Below, piece after piece: positions 1-9,716 of a DNA stretch of 64,000 nucleotides. The stretch spans positions 18,222,811-18,286,810 of the forward strand of contig CM064481.1 in assembly GCA_032716605.1 (NCBI GenBank), written 5' to 3'. This DNA is from Paralithodes platypus. Lineage: Eukaryota; Arthropoda; Malacostraca; Decapoda; Lithodidae. A program made the translations under genes and the position numbers. The notes below the pieces were generated by a model, which made no database searches, was not told the DNA's origin, and was given only the letters and a program-made list of their open reading frames with translations. The first letter of the stretch is position 1. The number at the start of each line of letters is the position of its first letter.

Positions 1-235
1 TACCCTGAGCCGACCAGGCCAAGTGGGATATCTCTATTGGTCTAACTGGTAAGGTGTCTGCCTTACACCCAAGGGTCGAGAGTTCGTTCCCCCACCAGGG
101 CTTGATATTTTCGTTAGGCTATTTCCGCATTTAACGAAGTTTAGGTGTGTTGGTAAAATTGTTCAGATGGTTGAGAGTAAGATCGGAGCTCCATAAATCC
201 TCTTTCGGGTATGGTGTAAAAACCGATTCCTACAA
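1..235 (+). mobile_element. tRNA-derived SINE, copy 1 (edge of window)
   Basis: The first ~100 bases look like a degenerate tRNA: a box-A-like stretch (tggtctaactggtaagg) and a box-B-like stretch (gagttcgttccc). About 130 bases of non-tRNA body follow. The same head and body recur in reverse orientation at 28587-28812, where the T-arm is much better kept (ctggg-ttcaatc-ccag), and similarity stops at the same point (ttcctaca). This supports a discrete tRNA-headed repeat. The left edge may lie outside the window. It could also be part of the 5' region of the LINE that follows, but the second copy has no LINE 5' end attached. Confidence 0.6.
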
Positions 236-556
236 TTGTACTGTACCTATATTTTTGACTGATAAACGTTTGTTTTTCAAAATTATCTTTGCCAAATTAA
301 GCGCCGCCGACGACACCAGCGCCACCCGTGTACGCATACACAAATTAACCCTCTCCTTGTAGTTTATATATCAAAGTCTAGCCATTACTGTACCTAGTTG
401 AACCTTTTCTCTTGGTTGACTATATAAATCGCACACACTAACATTTGTTAAGATAGTTTTAATATTGGGTTAGAATAAGTTTGTTGCTGTGATTTTTTTT
501 GATAGCCTATTAAGCGCATTTCAGATACTTGTCATCATATTAATAGGCCAATTACT

Positions 557-1439
557 ATGTCACTACGTCAGGAAAATAATGACTCCGCTCCCTCTCAGGA
601 CAACTTCCGAGTCGTGAGAAACAACGTTCGCCGCATCACAAGGAGGATCATCACCGAAACCATGTGCCAGAACCGTTACCAGATTCATGCGGACTTAGAC
701 GACGAAGAAGAAATAGAAGAAATTCGGCTCGTAGGAGATTCCATGGTTCGTGGACAACTTATGGAGTTCTGCGCCAGGGCACCCAGGACCAGGAAGAGCT
801 TTTGTATCCCGGGTGGCGGTGTGGACGACATTGCAGCTGCAGTCAACGAAGTTTCAAAGTTAGCCCCCTCACGCACAATGTACGTCATTCATGTCGGATC
901 TAATGACGTGCAGCGGACCCGATCGGAGGATCTCATTGATGAAGTACCGGAAGCTGATTCAGAAGTATAAGGAAAAGTCAGGCAGAGTCATCATATCAGG
1001 GATCGTCCCCAGGATCGGTGTGGAGAACCGATTCTTCAATATAGCCACTAGTGTAAATCGTAGTCTGGCTAACCTCTGTAGGGAGGAAAAAAACGTTGGA
1101 TTCATCAATACCTGGAATGACTTCTACCATGAAGATCATCTGTTTGGAGCGGATGGAGTCCATCTGAACCAGGTGGGAGCATCAAGATTTGGCCGCCTGC
1201 TTCACAAACTCAGTAAAGGATTTTCGGAGAAAAAGCAGAGCCAACCAAGGGCCACCAGGGACGAGATTCGAGGCTTGAGTACTACCAGAGACAAGGATCG
1301 AGGACGGTGGACGACCAGGGGTGATGATCGAGGACTGAGAACTACCAGGGACGACGATCGAGGACAGCGAGAACGGAGGACCACCAGAGACAATGATCGA
1401 GGACTGAGGACCACTAGGGACAATGATCGAGGACACTGA
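557..1439 (+). pseudogene. LINE A ORF1, SGNH-hydrolase-like, frameshifted
   Basis: ORF1 of LINE A, in two frames (557-970 and 891-1439) that must be joined near 930-950. An acidic stretch is followed by Gly-Asp-Ser at residues 60-62 (block I, nucleophile Ser), Gly-Ser-Asn-Asp at 114-117 (block III) and, in the second frame, Asp-Gly-Val-His-Leu (block V, catalytic Asp/His). These blocks in this order indicate an SGNH/GDSL esterase fold, known from ORF1 of CR1-clade LINEs, where it is thought to aid the ribonucleoprotein or its membrane contact. The C-terminus is a run of Thr-Arg-Asp-x-Asp-Arg-Gly units from a 30 bp repeat. Its stop (1437-1439) lies in the same frame as the downstream endonuclease, so only one stop separates ORF1 from ORF2 in this copy. 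Confidence 0.7.
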
Positions 1440-1482
1440 GGACCGAGGACAACCAGGGACGAGGATCGAGGACTGAGGACAG
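1250..1482 (+). repeat. 30 bp minisatellite in ORF1 C-terminus
   Basis: Imperfect 30 bp units (pattern accagggacgacgatcgagg plus ten bases) encode a ten-residue Arg/Asp-rich repeat. About seven to eight units are visible. In LINE B the matching stretch is reduced to a single Ala-Arg-Asp-Asn-Asp-Arg-Gly unit, so unit number varies between family members. Confidence 0.75.
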
Positions 1483-1520
1483 ACAGGTACATAAATGTAG
1501 ATCCGAGCAGAACCAAGAAT

Positions 1521-2321
1521 TTGAATAAAGAGTGTTCCGTGAATTCCAAACCCAAAACTTTAAATGTTTTCTATGCAAACGCTCGTAGCATACGTAATAA
1601 ATTTTCAGATTTAGAGGAACTTGTGTTTACAGAAAATTACGATGTTATTGGCATAACAGAATCTTGGCTCAATACAGAAGACAGAGACTTTTTAGCAGAG
1701 TATTCACTTCCCAGTTATGTAATGTTTGAGAAAAGCCGAATTAATAGAAATGGAGGTGGAGTTTTATTTTTTATCAAAGAAAGCCTTAACCCGACCCTCT
1801 TTTCAAAACCTCAAATTGTGAACATCGACACATCCTTTGTGCTAATAAAGAATAATAAAGGTACAAAAATAATACTTGCACTAATATACAGACCTCCAGC
1901 TCAATCAGTGCAAATTGACAGAGAAATTTATGAGCAAATTGCAGACTTAAGTAACTCTCAAGATACCGTAATTTTTGGCGACTTCAATTTACCTGTGACC
2001 AAGTGGGGAGATAGTATTACTTCACACTCTGGACAAGACCTGTATGCAAGCTTGCAAGAGAGTTCGCTATATCAATTTGTTAGATCTCCAACCCGTGGAA
2101 ATAATATCCTTGACCTTGTTCTTTCAACAAAAGAAGAATTGATAGAGAATTTGAATGTCGGTGATGAATTCAGTAACAGTGACCATCGTACGATAACTTT
2201 CAGTTTAAAGTTTACTAGTAACGAACCAAATAGCAGCATCAGGAAAGTCCCTAATTTCAAGCAAGCAAACTTTCGTAAACTTAGAGCAATATGTTTAAAG
2301 AAACTGACTGGAGCTTTCTAA
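1521..2321 (+). pseudogene. LINE A ORF2, endonuclease domain
   Basis: Apurinic/apyrimidinic-type endonuclease domain of the LINE. Visible motifs, in order: Tyr-Ala-Asn-Ala-Arg-Ser-Ile-Arg, Thr-Glu-Ser-Trp-Leu-Asn (catalytic Glu), Tyr-Arg-Pro-Pro, Gly-Asp-Phe-Asn (catalytic Asp/Asn), Leu-Asp-Leu-Val and Ser-Asp-His (catalytic His). This enzyme nicks target DNA to prime reverse transcription. The frame is open upstream of 1521 to the ORF1 stop at 1437-1439, and 1521 is a TTG, so no true start is claimed. It stops at 2319-2321, while the RT continues in the -1 frame from about 2291. LINE B shows the same arrangement. Confidence 0.8.
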
Positions 2322-4064
2322 TTAACAATAACGACATAAATACATCTTGGGAATCATTCGTAAACACTTACCTAAAAGCAGTGCAAGACTGCATACCATC
2401 GACAATACGGCGTACAGGCCATAATGATAAGCCCAAATGGTGGAATAAAGATATTTAAAACTGTCTGCTTGCTAAAAAGTTTGCTAATGATAGATTAAAA
2501 TCCTCGCAAAATGACGAAGAACGGGTGAAATTTGTAGAACTACAATGCAAAGCCAAAAAGTTAATTAAGCAAAGTAAAAAGACCCTGGAGTTACATGTTG
2601 CGAATCAAAGTAAAACAAACCCAAAAGAATTCTATAGTTATATCAGAAAGAAGAGAGTAGTTACTTCAACTGTTGGACCGTTAGTCGATGAAAATTGAGA
2701 ATATACCAAAGACGAAGTACAAATGAGTAATGCCCTTAATACCTTTGCATCAGTTTTTACAACAGAAGACCTCATTGATATCCCTACAGCATCGCCGATT
2801 CAGATAGATAATTCTGATGTTCTAAGTAATATCACCATTACAGAGAGAGAAGTATTGAAATGTTTAGATAAACTCAAGGTAAATAAAACGCCCGGACCTG
2901 ATACAATCTCACCTAGAGTTCTAAAGGAAGCTAAGGATGAGCTCTCTAAACCACTGACATTGCTATTCAATAAATTCTTGTAGTCTGGAACTATGCCTGA
3001 TCAGTGGAAGCTAGCTAACGTAACACCGATTTTTTAAAAAGGCCGCAAATTCCTACCCAGTAACTATCGTCCAATTAGCTTAACCTTAGTTGTATGTAAA
3101 ATGCTAGAAACACTCATAAGAGACAGACTCGTAAATCACTTAGAGGAAAATAACCTACTTAAAAATACTCAACACGGCTTTCGTAACAAACGTTCCTGCT
3201 TAACAAACCTCTTAGACTTCTTTCATGATATCCTCAACCTCTATGATGAGAGTAAAGCTGTAGATATTATATACCTTGATTTTCAAAAAACATAGTTCCC
3301 CACAAACGTTTACTGCTAAAACTAAAAGTGCATGGAATACAAGACGGTGTGTTGAAATGGATAGAAAATTGGCTCAGCGACAGAATGCAAAGAGTAGTCA
3401 TAAACGGTAAGGCATCTAAATGGACCAATGTATAACTAGCGGGGTACCCCATGGATTGGTACTAGCACCAATTCTCTTTCTAATCTACATTAACAACATA
3501 GATGAGGGTCTCACCTGTACAATCTCAAAGTTTGCTGACGATACAAATATTGCAAATAGCGTGCTCTCAAAAGAGCAAGTTGACGATATGCAACACAATC
3601 TATATAAGTTGTCATGTTGGGCCCAAATTTGGCAAATGAGTTTCAATGCGGATAAATGTAAAGTACTACATATCGGATACCAAAATGAGAAAGCAAACTA
3701 TTCGATGAATGGCATTCAGCTGAAGAGTGTAGACAGAGAAACCGATTTGGGAGTAACAATATCGAGTAACCTAAAACCGAGTCAACAATGTTCAGAAGTT
3801 GTTAAGAAGGCAAACAAAATAATTGGCTTTATAGGCAGGTCATTCGAGCATAAATCCAAAGAAGTTATCCTAACCCTTTACAATTCCTTAGTCCGCCCTC
3901 TTCTGGAATACTGCGTTCAATCCTGGTGCTCTTATTACCAAAAAGATATAAACAAGCTAGAACGAGTTCAACGTAGAGTTACCAAAATGATACCTAGCCT
4001 AAAAAACAAACCATACGAGGAGCGTCTTAGAGAATTAAATCTATTTCCTTTAACCCAGTGCAGA
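2291..4064 (+). pseudogene. LINE A ORF2, reverse transcriptase part, decayed
   Basis: Reverse transcriptase region of LINE A, broken by several in-frame stops (for example the taa near 2456 and the tga near 2696) and frameshifts. Readable blocks: Lys-Thr-Pro-Gly-Pro-Asp at about 2890, Asn-Tyr-Arg-Pro-Ile-Ser at about 3063, Gln-His-Gly-Phe-Arg at about 3170, Gly-Val-Pro-His-Gly (normally Gly-Val-Pro-Gln-Gly) at about 3440, and Phe-Ala-Asp-Asp, the catalytic pair, at about 3535. It ends at 4064, where the piggyBac element is inserted, and resumes at 8513. The substitution in the Gly-Val-Pro motif also marks decay. Confidence 0.85.
2294..2300 (+). other. Candidate -1 slippery heptamer at EN/RT junction
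   Basis: In the endonuclease frame the codons read tgt tta aag, giving t-tta-aag, which fits the X-XXY-YYZ pattern of -1 frameshift sites. The RT frame lies at -1 from here. LINE B has the same heptamer in the same phase. Alternatives are a shared ancestral frameshift or reinitiation at the ATG at 2291. Confidence 0.4.
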
Positions 4065-4068
4065 TTAA

Positions 4069-4350
4069 CCCTCCAGCCCCGGGGGCTATAGCTTGCGACT
4101 GTGCTCCGGTACCGGGTGTTTTGACGATCTTTGGCCTATGTTAACTACTCTGTAAGTCAATGAATATGGCATGTAATGTTGTGAATAAAAAATAATAATG
4201 TTCCACAAACCTTCCTCTGTCGAATGGCGTTGAGTAGAGGTCTCTAGCCCCTCTGGTTGCATAATGGTGAGCGCGGGAAGACGAGTGCTTTTCGGCGGCA
4301 AATTCTTCCCGCGTTCGGACGCGTCGCCCCGGCCATGGCTACGACGCACC
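4069..4350. repeat. piggyBac left end and GC-rich subterminal region
   Basis: It begins with the terminal repeat ccctccagccccgggggct, which holds the near-palindrome agccccgggggct. Further in, 4275-4312 contains a 9 bp inverted repeat (gcgggaaga ... tcttcccgc) that could form a hairpin. No gene is seen here; an open minus-strand frame at 4086-4349 has no family resemblance. Confidence 0.6.
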
Positions 4351-4479
4351 TAGCCGCTCGTCGCGCCAATGTATTTATCTCCCTTAGACGATTTTAGTGT
4401 TTGATATTGAGAATGTGATGTTTATTTGATATTTTCTAGTTATTTTGAGGCCAATTATATAAAATATGTTTATTAGGGT

Positions 4480-5163
4480 ATCACTGTCACTGATATTGCT
4501 AATTTTCACTCGATACCGTACATTTTATTAGTAATTGAGGTAGCTTATTGTTGTATTAGGCACTGATTATTCGTTATAACAGGTGTTTATTATACTTTGG
4601 CCATATATTAGGTCTTGTGTCACTTTCACTTTGACAAATATGCTTTAGAGAGTGTCACTGTCACTGATAATGCTCATTTTCACTCGATACCGTACATTTT
4701 ATTAGTAATTGAGGTAGGTTATTGTTGTATTAGGCACTGATTATTCGTTATCACAGGTGTTTATTATACTTTGGCCATCAAATATTAGGTCTTGTGTGAC
4801 TTTCACTTTGACAAATATGCTTTAGAGAGTGTCACTGTCACTGATAATGCTCATTTTCACTCGATACCGTACATTTTATTAGTAATTGAGGTAGGTTATT
4901 GTTGTATTAGGCACTGATTATTCGTTATCACAGGTGTTTATTATACTTTGGCCATCAAATATTAGGTCTTGTGTCACTTTCACTTTGACAAATATGCTTT
5001 AGAGAGTGTCACTGTCACTGATAATGCTCATTTTCACTCGATACCGTACATTTTATTAGTAATTGAGGTAGGTTATTGTTGTATTAGGCACTGATTATTC
5101 GTTATCACAGGTATTTATTATACTTTGGCCATCAAATATTAGGTTTTGTGTCACTTTCACTTA
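4480..5163. repeat. 177 bp tandem repeat, ~4 copies, inside piggyBac element
   Basis: Copies begin at about 4480, 4654, 4831 and 5008, each with tcactgtcactgat. The first differs most (174 bp) and the others are 177 bp apart and nearly identical. The short word gtcactttcact recurs within and after the units. The array lies in the 3' flank of the transposase gene, between it and the left terminus. The following stretch, 5164-5431, is AT-rich and holds no gene I can support. Confidence 0.9.
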
Positions 5164-5431
5164 GTTATATGATTTGTAAACGTTTTATATACAATTTATT
5201 GTGTCTTTTTTCACTGATTTATATATTTCTATAGGTTCTAATCATATGAATGTCACTTGGTATATACATATGTGTCACTTTCACATATTATTATGGTGTA
5301 ATTGTATTTGTATCAATGTTCTCATAATACATGACTTTTGTATTACAATAAATTGGTTTTCTTCCACTTTTTGCCTATATATAATTATAGTGTACATATT
5401 GTCATTTTATTTGGCAATTTCAGTATGATTA

Positions 5432-7189
5432 TTAGAACTCCAGCTTGGAGTGGTAATCAAAGAAGCACTCTAAAGCACAGAGTGCCACCTTGCACTCCAC
5501 ACACTCCATGGTTGACTTTTTACCTGACCTCGGCCTCACCCTGCTGTTGTAGCAGACATGGCACCGCTTCTGCTGTGTTCTTCCTGATTCATTCTGAGGC
5601 AGGGAACCAAGCCTGTGCCTAATCAAGTATTGAGCACACTGCAAGCGGTCAATAACGGCGGGCCCAGGATGTGCCACTGCCCTCTGTGGCGTAGCATACT
5701 TCTCCAGGAGCTCCGTCAACACCTGCTTTTGGGACCTCCGCAGGCTATTGAACTTCATGGGTGTGTTCACATTCCGAAGCTTGTATATGTTGTAGGCATT
5801 CAGAACTGACATGTCCACCATATGCAGAAAGAACTTTTTGTACCATCTGCACGAGGTACGCAGGCAGTCAATGAAGCCTATCTGCATGTCGGACTTGTCC
5901 ACCAGCCTCATGTTGATGTTGTAGTCCAGGACAGCATCGGGCTTGGTCACCCTGGCCTGGGTGCGGCGATCCACCTTGCCAGTCTCCACCATTTCCCCCT
6001 TGTGGATGGTGGTCAGGAGGTTGACCTTCCGCTGGTCGTGCCAGTGGATAGCCAGAATGGGCCCCGACTTCTTCTTGAACACATCACCTTTTTTGGTCTT
6101 TGGAGGGAAAGGTGGCATGCCCTTCCTTTTCCCTCGTACTGTGCCTACAGTCCCCGTCTTGCGCTCATGCAGGTACTGTGAGAGAGTGGGGGACGTGTAA
6201 TAATTGTCCGTGTAGAGGACGTGATTCTTGTGAAAGTAGCGGTCCATCATGGCTTGCACCACTGCTCCGCCAAAGCCAATGAGGGGGTCCACAAGCAAGT
6301 CCCCTTCCTTCCCGCTGTAGACCAGGAAGTCCAGGACATAGCCAGTTTGGCAGTCGCACAGCACAAAGAATTTTATGCCAAAGCGATGTCTTTTTGAGGG
6401 GATGTACTGCCGGAAGCTGAGTTTTCCCCGGAACAGCACAAGAGACTCGTCAATGACGACCTTGCGGAAGGGCTTGAAGTAGGAGGTGAAGCGTTCTCGC
6501 ATCATCTCGCACAACATCCTAATCTTCCACAGCTTGTCTGGGAGGTGGACGTCAAGGTTGGTGACAAGATGGAGCGCTGCGAGGATATCAAGGTACCGGT
6601 CGCGAGACATATATTTCCAGAAGGCAGGGGTGGATATCAGATCATTGGTGATCCAATAGTCAGGCAACCTATGCTTCTTGACATGAGGCATTAGCATGGT
6701 GAGTGCCAGGAACACCATGAACTCTTTATGAGTCACTGGGGTCCACTGCCTCATGTGGCCCTTGGTCACCTTTCCCAAAAAGTGGACCTGGAATTGGTGC
6801 TGCTTATTTGTCTCTTTGACAACATAGCCTACCACCTCCTCATCAAAGAAGGCCTCAAATAGTTCGTGGGGTGGAGCATTGGGGCCTGCAGGAAAATTGG
6901 GGGTAACGCCTGAACCCTCCAGTACCTCATCAAAAGCTGGCACATCAGGGTTGTATCCATCCTCATCAACTACGTCTTGCCACTGAAAAACGTAGAATGG
7001 GTCTTGTCTACGCTGACGAGGAGCTCCAGCTGGTGGCCCAGCACGCCCACGGCCAACTCGGCAGGCGCGCCCTAGGGCGGCGAGGGCGGCGGCCAGGGCG
7101 GTGGGCAGCACGACGGGCAGCACGACGCCGGGCCAAGCGGATGGGTCGAGGGTCGTCGATGTCCATATAGTCATCGTCAGAGTGGTCAT
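5432..7189 (-). pseudogene. piggyBac transposase, catalytic and C-terminal part
   Basis: 585-codon frame with the DDE_Tnp_1_7 (piggyBac) fold. An acidic/aromatic N-terminal stretch (residues ~60-95) precedes the dimerisation and DNA-binding region. Catalytic aspartates are visible at D247 (Val-Ile-Asp-Glu-Ser), D328 (Tyr-Thr-Asp-Asn-Tyr-Tyr) and D431 (Leu-Val-Asp-Lys-Ser-Asp). The C-terminal ~45 residues hold the Cys/His-rich finger (Cys-His-Val-Cys ... Cys-Val-Glu-Cys ... Cys ... His) that binds the element ends. All key residues are present. The first ~40 residues look out of frame: the upstream frame 7008-8315 overlaps and differs by one base, so the true protein probably continues into it. 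The enzyme cuts and pastes DNA at TTAA. Confidence 0.9.
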
Positions 7190-8315
7190 CTTGCCCTGAC
7201 GGTGGACCTATGTAATCATGGCCAGAGTCTTCAGAGAGGTGCCCTTCATCATCAGTGGCCCCCACATAATCTGGCGGGGAACGAGTGATGCGTGGGCGGC
7301 GTGCGGGTGGGCGAGGTGGGGAAGGAGTGGCAGGTGAGGCTGTGTCCCCCCGAGGTCCTGGGCTCCTTGGCCTGCGACGAGTGACAGAAAGCAATGTTTC
7401 ACTGTCACTAGGCCCAGGTATTGGTGATGCGAGCTCAAAGACTTCTTCAGGAAGACATGTTGAAGGCGGGAGAGGTGGGGAGGACCGTGGGGAAAGTTGC
7501 GGGGACGTATGGCTGGGGCCGGCCGGGGTGGACGCCGCGGTAGCCTCGAACAAAACTCTCTTACTTTTCTTAATTTTTTTGGTATATTTCCTACCTTTCC
7601 CCTTTTCGGCAGCAGTATGTCTCCTGTCGGGGGACCTAGGAGGCAAATAGGCCGAAAGTGTGGGGTCCTCAACCCTTGGCAATGGTGGGGGTGGTGGGGA
7701 AGAATGCGGGGCATCCGGGTCATCTTGGGTGGCGTGGGTAGATAAGGGAGACAATGGCGGACGAGAAGGATCACCACGCTGACCCTCACTCACAGCCTCA
7801 TCCTCACCAAGTAGTTTTGCTTGTTCCCTAGCTGCCGCGGCCGCCTTCTCAAGTATTTTCTGCTTATACAAATGTAGCTTGAAAGGCGATTTACCTGGGG
7901 AAGGGCTTGGCGTCGTGTCACTTATGCGAAATTTGGTGAGTGACCTTGAACTCTCCCACTCACTCACTCTCTCAAGTTCACTGTCTTTAGGTAAACCAGC
8001 TTCCTCAACAACTGGTACATCACCTTCATCACTCTCATCACTGTCATGTTCTCTCGCAAATCCCAGGAATTGCTCTTCTTTGTCACTCTCATGGCCATAA
8101 TCACTCGACTTATAATTACTGGAGTCGTCACTGACTTCATCATCAACATTATGCTTGGCATCAGCTCGCTCATAAAGTCTCAATGTCGTCTCAATACCTC
8201 CGGGAGATAACACATTTAGGCGATGGCGTCGGGGTAAGGCGCGACGAACTAGCAAGGGCGTCGTAGGAAGCACGGTATCGGACACAGCGGAATCACTATT
8301 TGGCGTACTGTCCAT
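7008..8315 (-). pseudogene. piggyBac transposase, N-terminal disordered region
   Basis: Reading frame upstream of the catalytic part, offset by one base, overlapping it at 7008-7189. I place the start at the ATG at 8315 (Met-Asp-Ser-Thr-Pro); the frame is open to 8486 but that part lies near the element end. About 380 residues rich in Ser, Pro, Asp and Glu, with a run of five Ala, a Lys-rich patch and an acidic block (Asp-Asp-Asp-Tyr-Met-Asp-Ile-Asp-Asp) just before the shift. Many piggyBac proteins have an acidic N-terminus, but this one is unusually long. The frameshift lies in the GC-rich run at about 7060-7090 and could be a real mutation or a sequencing slip. Confidence 0.65.
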
Positions 8316-8435
8316 GATGGCGTCGGGGTAGATACTGTTGCTGTGGCGTAGTTTACGCCTGGTGGCGCCACCTACCGTCCCACGATACCGAAAATGTACG
8401 CGCGGCATTCGAAAGCACGCACGCAAGCAATGGGC

Positions 8436-8508
8436 GTTCAAGAGCCCTTCCGGGTTGCGCGGGCCGAGGTTGTTATGGGTGTTCAAGAGCCCTTCCGGGT
8501 TGGAGGGG
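8436..8508. repeat. piggyBac right end with duplicated subterminal repeat
   Basis: Two copies of gttcaagagcccttccgggt (plus tg) lie at 8436-8457 and 8481-8502, 45 bp apart; the outer one runs into the terminal ggaggggttaa. This resembles the duplicated subterminal repeats at the right end of the MITE family at 35287-37737, although the sequences differ. Confidence 0.75.
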
Positions 8509-8512
8509 TTAA

Positions 8513-8622
8513 GAGGCTTCTTAATTCAAATTTTCAAAATCATCAAAGGCATCGACAATATGAACTGTAGTAAGTACTTCACTATCGATCTAATTACACC
8601 CGGGGAAACGGTTGAAAAATTA
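8513..8622 (+). pseudogene. LINE A RT segment between two insertions
   Basis: This segment continues LINE A directly after the piggyBac element: Ile-Phe-Lys-Ile-Ile-Lys-Gly-Ile-Asp-Asn-Met-Asn-Cys is readable and matches LINE B. It ends at aaaatta (8622), where the Helentron-like insertion begins with TC; LINE A resumes at 27407 with ttggtaaat. Tgc in the expected frame has become a tga stop near 8613. Confidence 0.85.
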
Positions 8623-9248
8623 TCAACTCTGTGTAAGCAGAGTTTGGTACCCCCCCCCCCCCCCCTCCCCGTATAGTGGGTACCACTGGAGAAAAAAATT
8701 CTGTCGTCGTCGTCGTTGTCGTCTGTCTGTCTCGAAACTCCTCCTAGACCGTTGGACGGATTTTTACCAAATTTCACACAAATATGTGTTGTGTGAATGC
8801 GAACGTCAGTCAATTATTTTTTTTTGAATTTGTGCAATAGTTATGATTCTAGGTCCAAAATATGGTTTTACCCCCCTCCCTCTTTCTGTATTCCTCCCCC
8901 CCCCCCAGCAATGAATGCGTTCTGGATGCGAAAACATCTTGCTCCGCATTTGCTAGGTTAAGTTAGTTTAGTTGGCATTATAAGTGGTAGTAATAGTGGG
9001 ATTGATGGTGATAGTAGTGATGATGGTTGTATTTGTATTGATGATGATGACAGTAGTAGGCTATAATATGATGGTGACAGTAGTAGTTAATTACAGAAGT
9101 CGTGATGATTGTGGCAGTTATAGTGATGATGGCAGTAGCAGTGATGATGGTGATTGTGATTGATGATGGTATTCGTAGTGATGATGGTAACCCATCGCAG
9201 AGTTGGGTATGCCGTTTTGATTTTGGGCAAAACGGCACGTGTACTTTA
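8623..9248 (+). mobile_element. Helitron/Helentron-like non-autonomous unit, copy 1
   Basis: 626 bp unit. It starts TCAACTCTG with a perfect 8 bp hairpin (aactctgt/c ... gcagagtt; perfect in copy 2). It then has a gtc-rich stretch (gtcgtcgtcgttgtcgtctg), a conserved ~120 bp block (cctagaccgttggacgga ... cgaacgtcagtcaa), C-runs, a gatgatggtgacagtagt-type minisatellite, and a 9 bp hairpin (gccgttttg ... caaaacggc) ending 12 bases from the right end. It lies between A and T with no target duplication and is followed head-to-tail by copy 2. These traits fit Helitron relatives of the HINE/DINE type. The last bases are TTTA, not the CTRR of classic Helitrons, so the class is tentative. Confidence 0.5.
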
Positions 9249-9716
9249 TCAACTCTGCGTAAGCAGAGTTTGGTATCGCCCCCCCAGTATAGTGGGTACC
9301 ACTGGAAAAAAATGTCTGTCGTCGTCGTCGTTGTCGTCCGTCTGTCTCGAAACTCCTCCTAGACCGTTGGACGGATTTTCACCAAATTTCACACAAACAT
9401 TTGTTGCGTGAATGCGAACGTCAGTCAAAAAAGATTTTTTGAATTTATGCAATAGTTATGATTTTAGGTCCAAAATATGGTTTTACCCAAAATATGGTTT
9501 ATACCCACCCCCCCCCCCCCAGGAATGAATGCGTTCTGGAAGTGAAAACATCTCTCTGTGCATTTGCTAGGTTAATTTAGTTTAGTTGGCATTAGAAGTG
9601 ATGGTAGTAATAGTGGGATTTATGGTGATAGTAGTGATGATGGTGATAATAGTAGTGATGATGGTTGTAGTTGTATTGATGATGTTGACAGTAGTGATGA
9701 TGGTGACAGTAGTAGA

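Larger units (their letters stand above)
4069..8508 (-). mobile_element. piggyBac transposon inserted in LINE A at TTAA
   Basis: A 4,440 bp DNA transposon with TTAA at 4065-4068 and 8509-8512. LINE B keeps the empty site (cagattaagagg), so one TTAA has become two, as expected of piggyBac insertion. The ends are imperfect inverted repeats beginning ccctccagcccc on the left and cccctccaaccc on the right (read inward), each containing a short palindrome. Inside, from the left: a GC-rich subterminal stretch, four 177 bp tandem repeats, an AT-rich stretch, then a minus-strand transposase. The transposase has a frameshift, so the copy is probably not autonomous as read. At over 4.4 kb it is larger than the classic ~2.5 kb piggyBac. 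Confidence 0.93.

Noticed and set aside
5201..5428. Small hydrophobic plus-strand ORF
   Set aside because: AT-rich subterminal DNA of the piggyBac element; hydrophobic codons are expected from composition.
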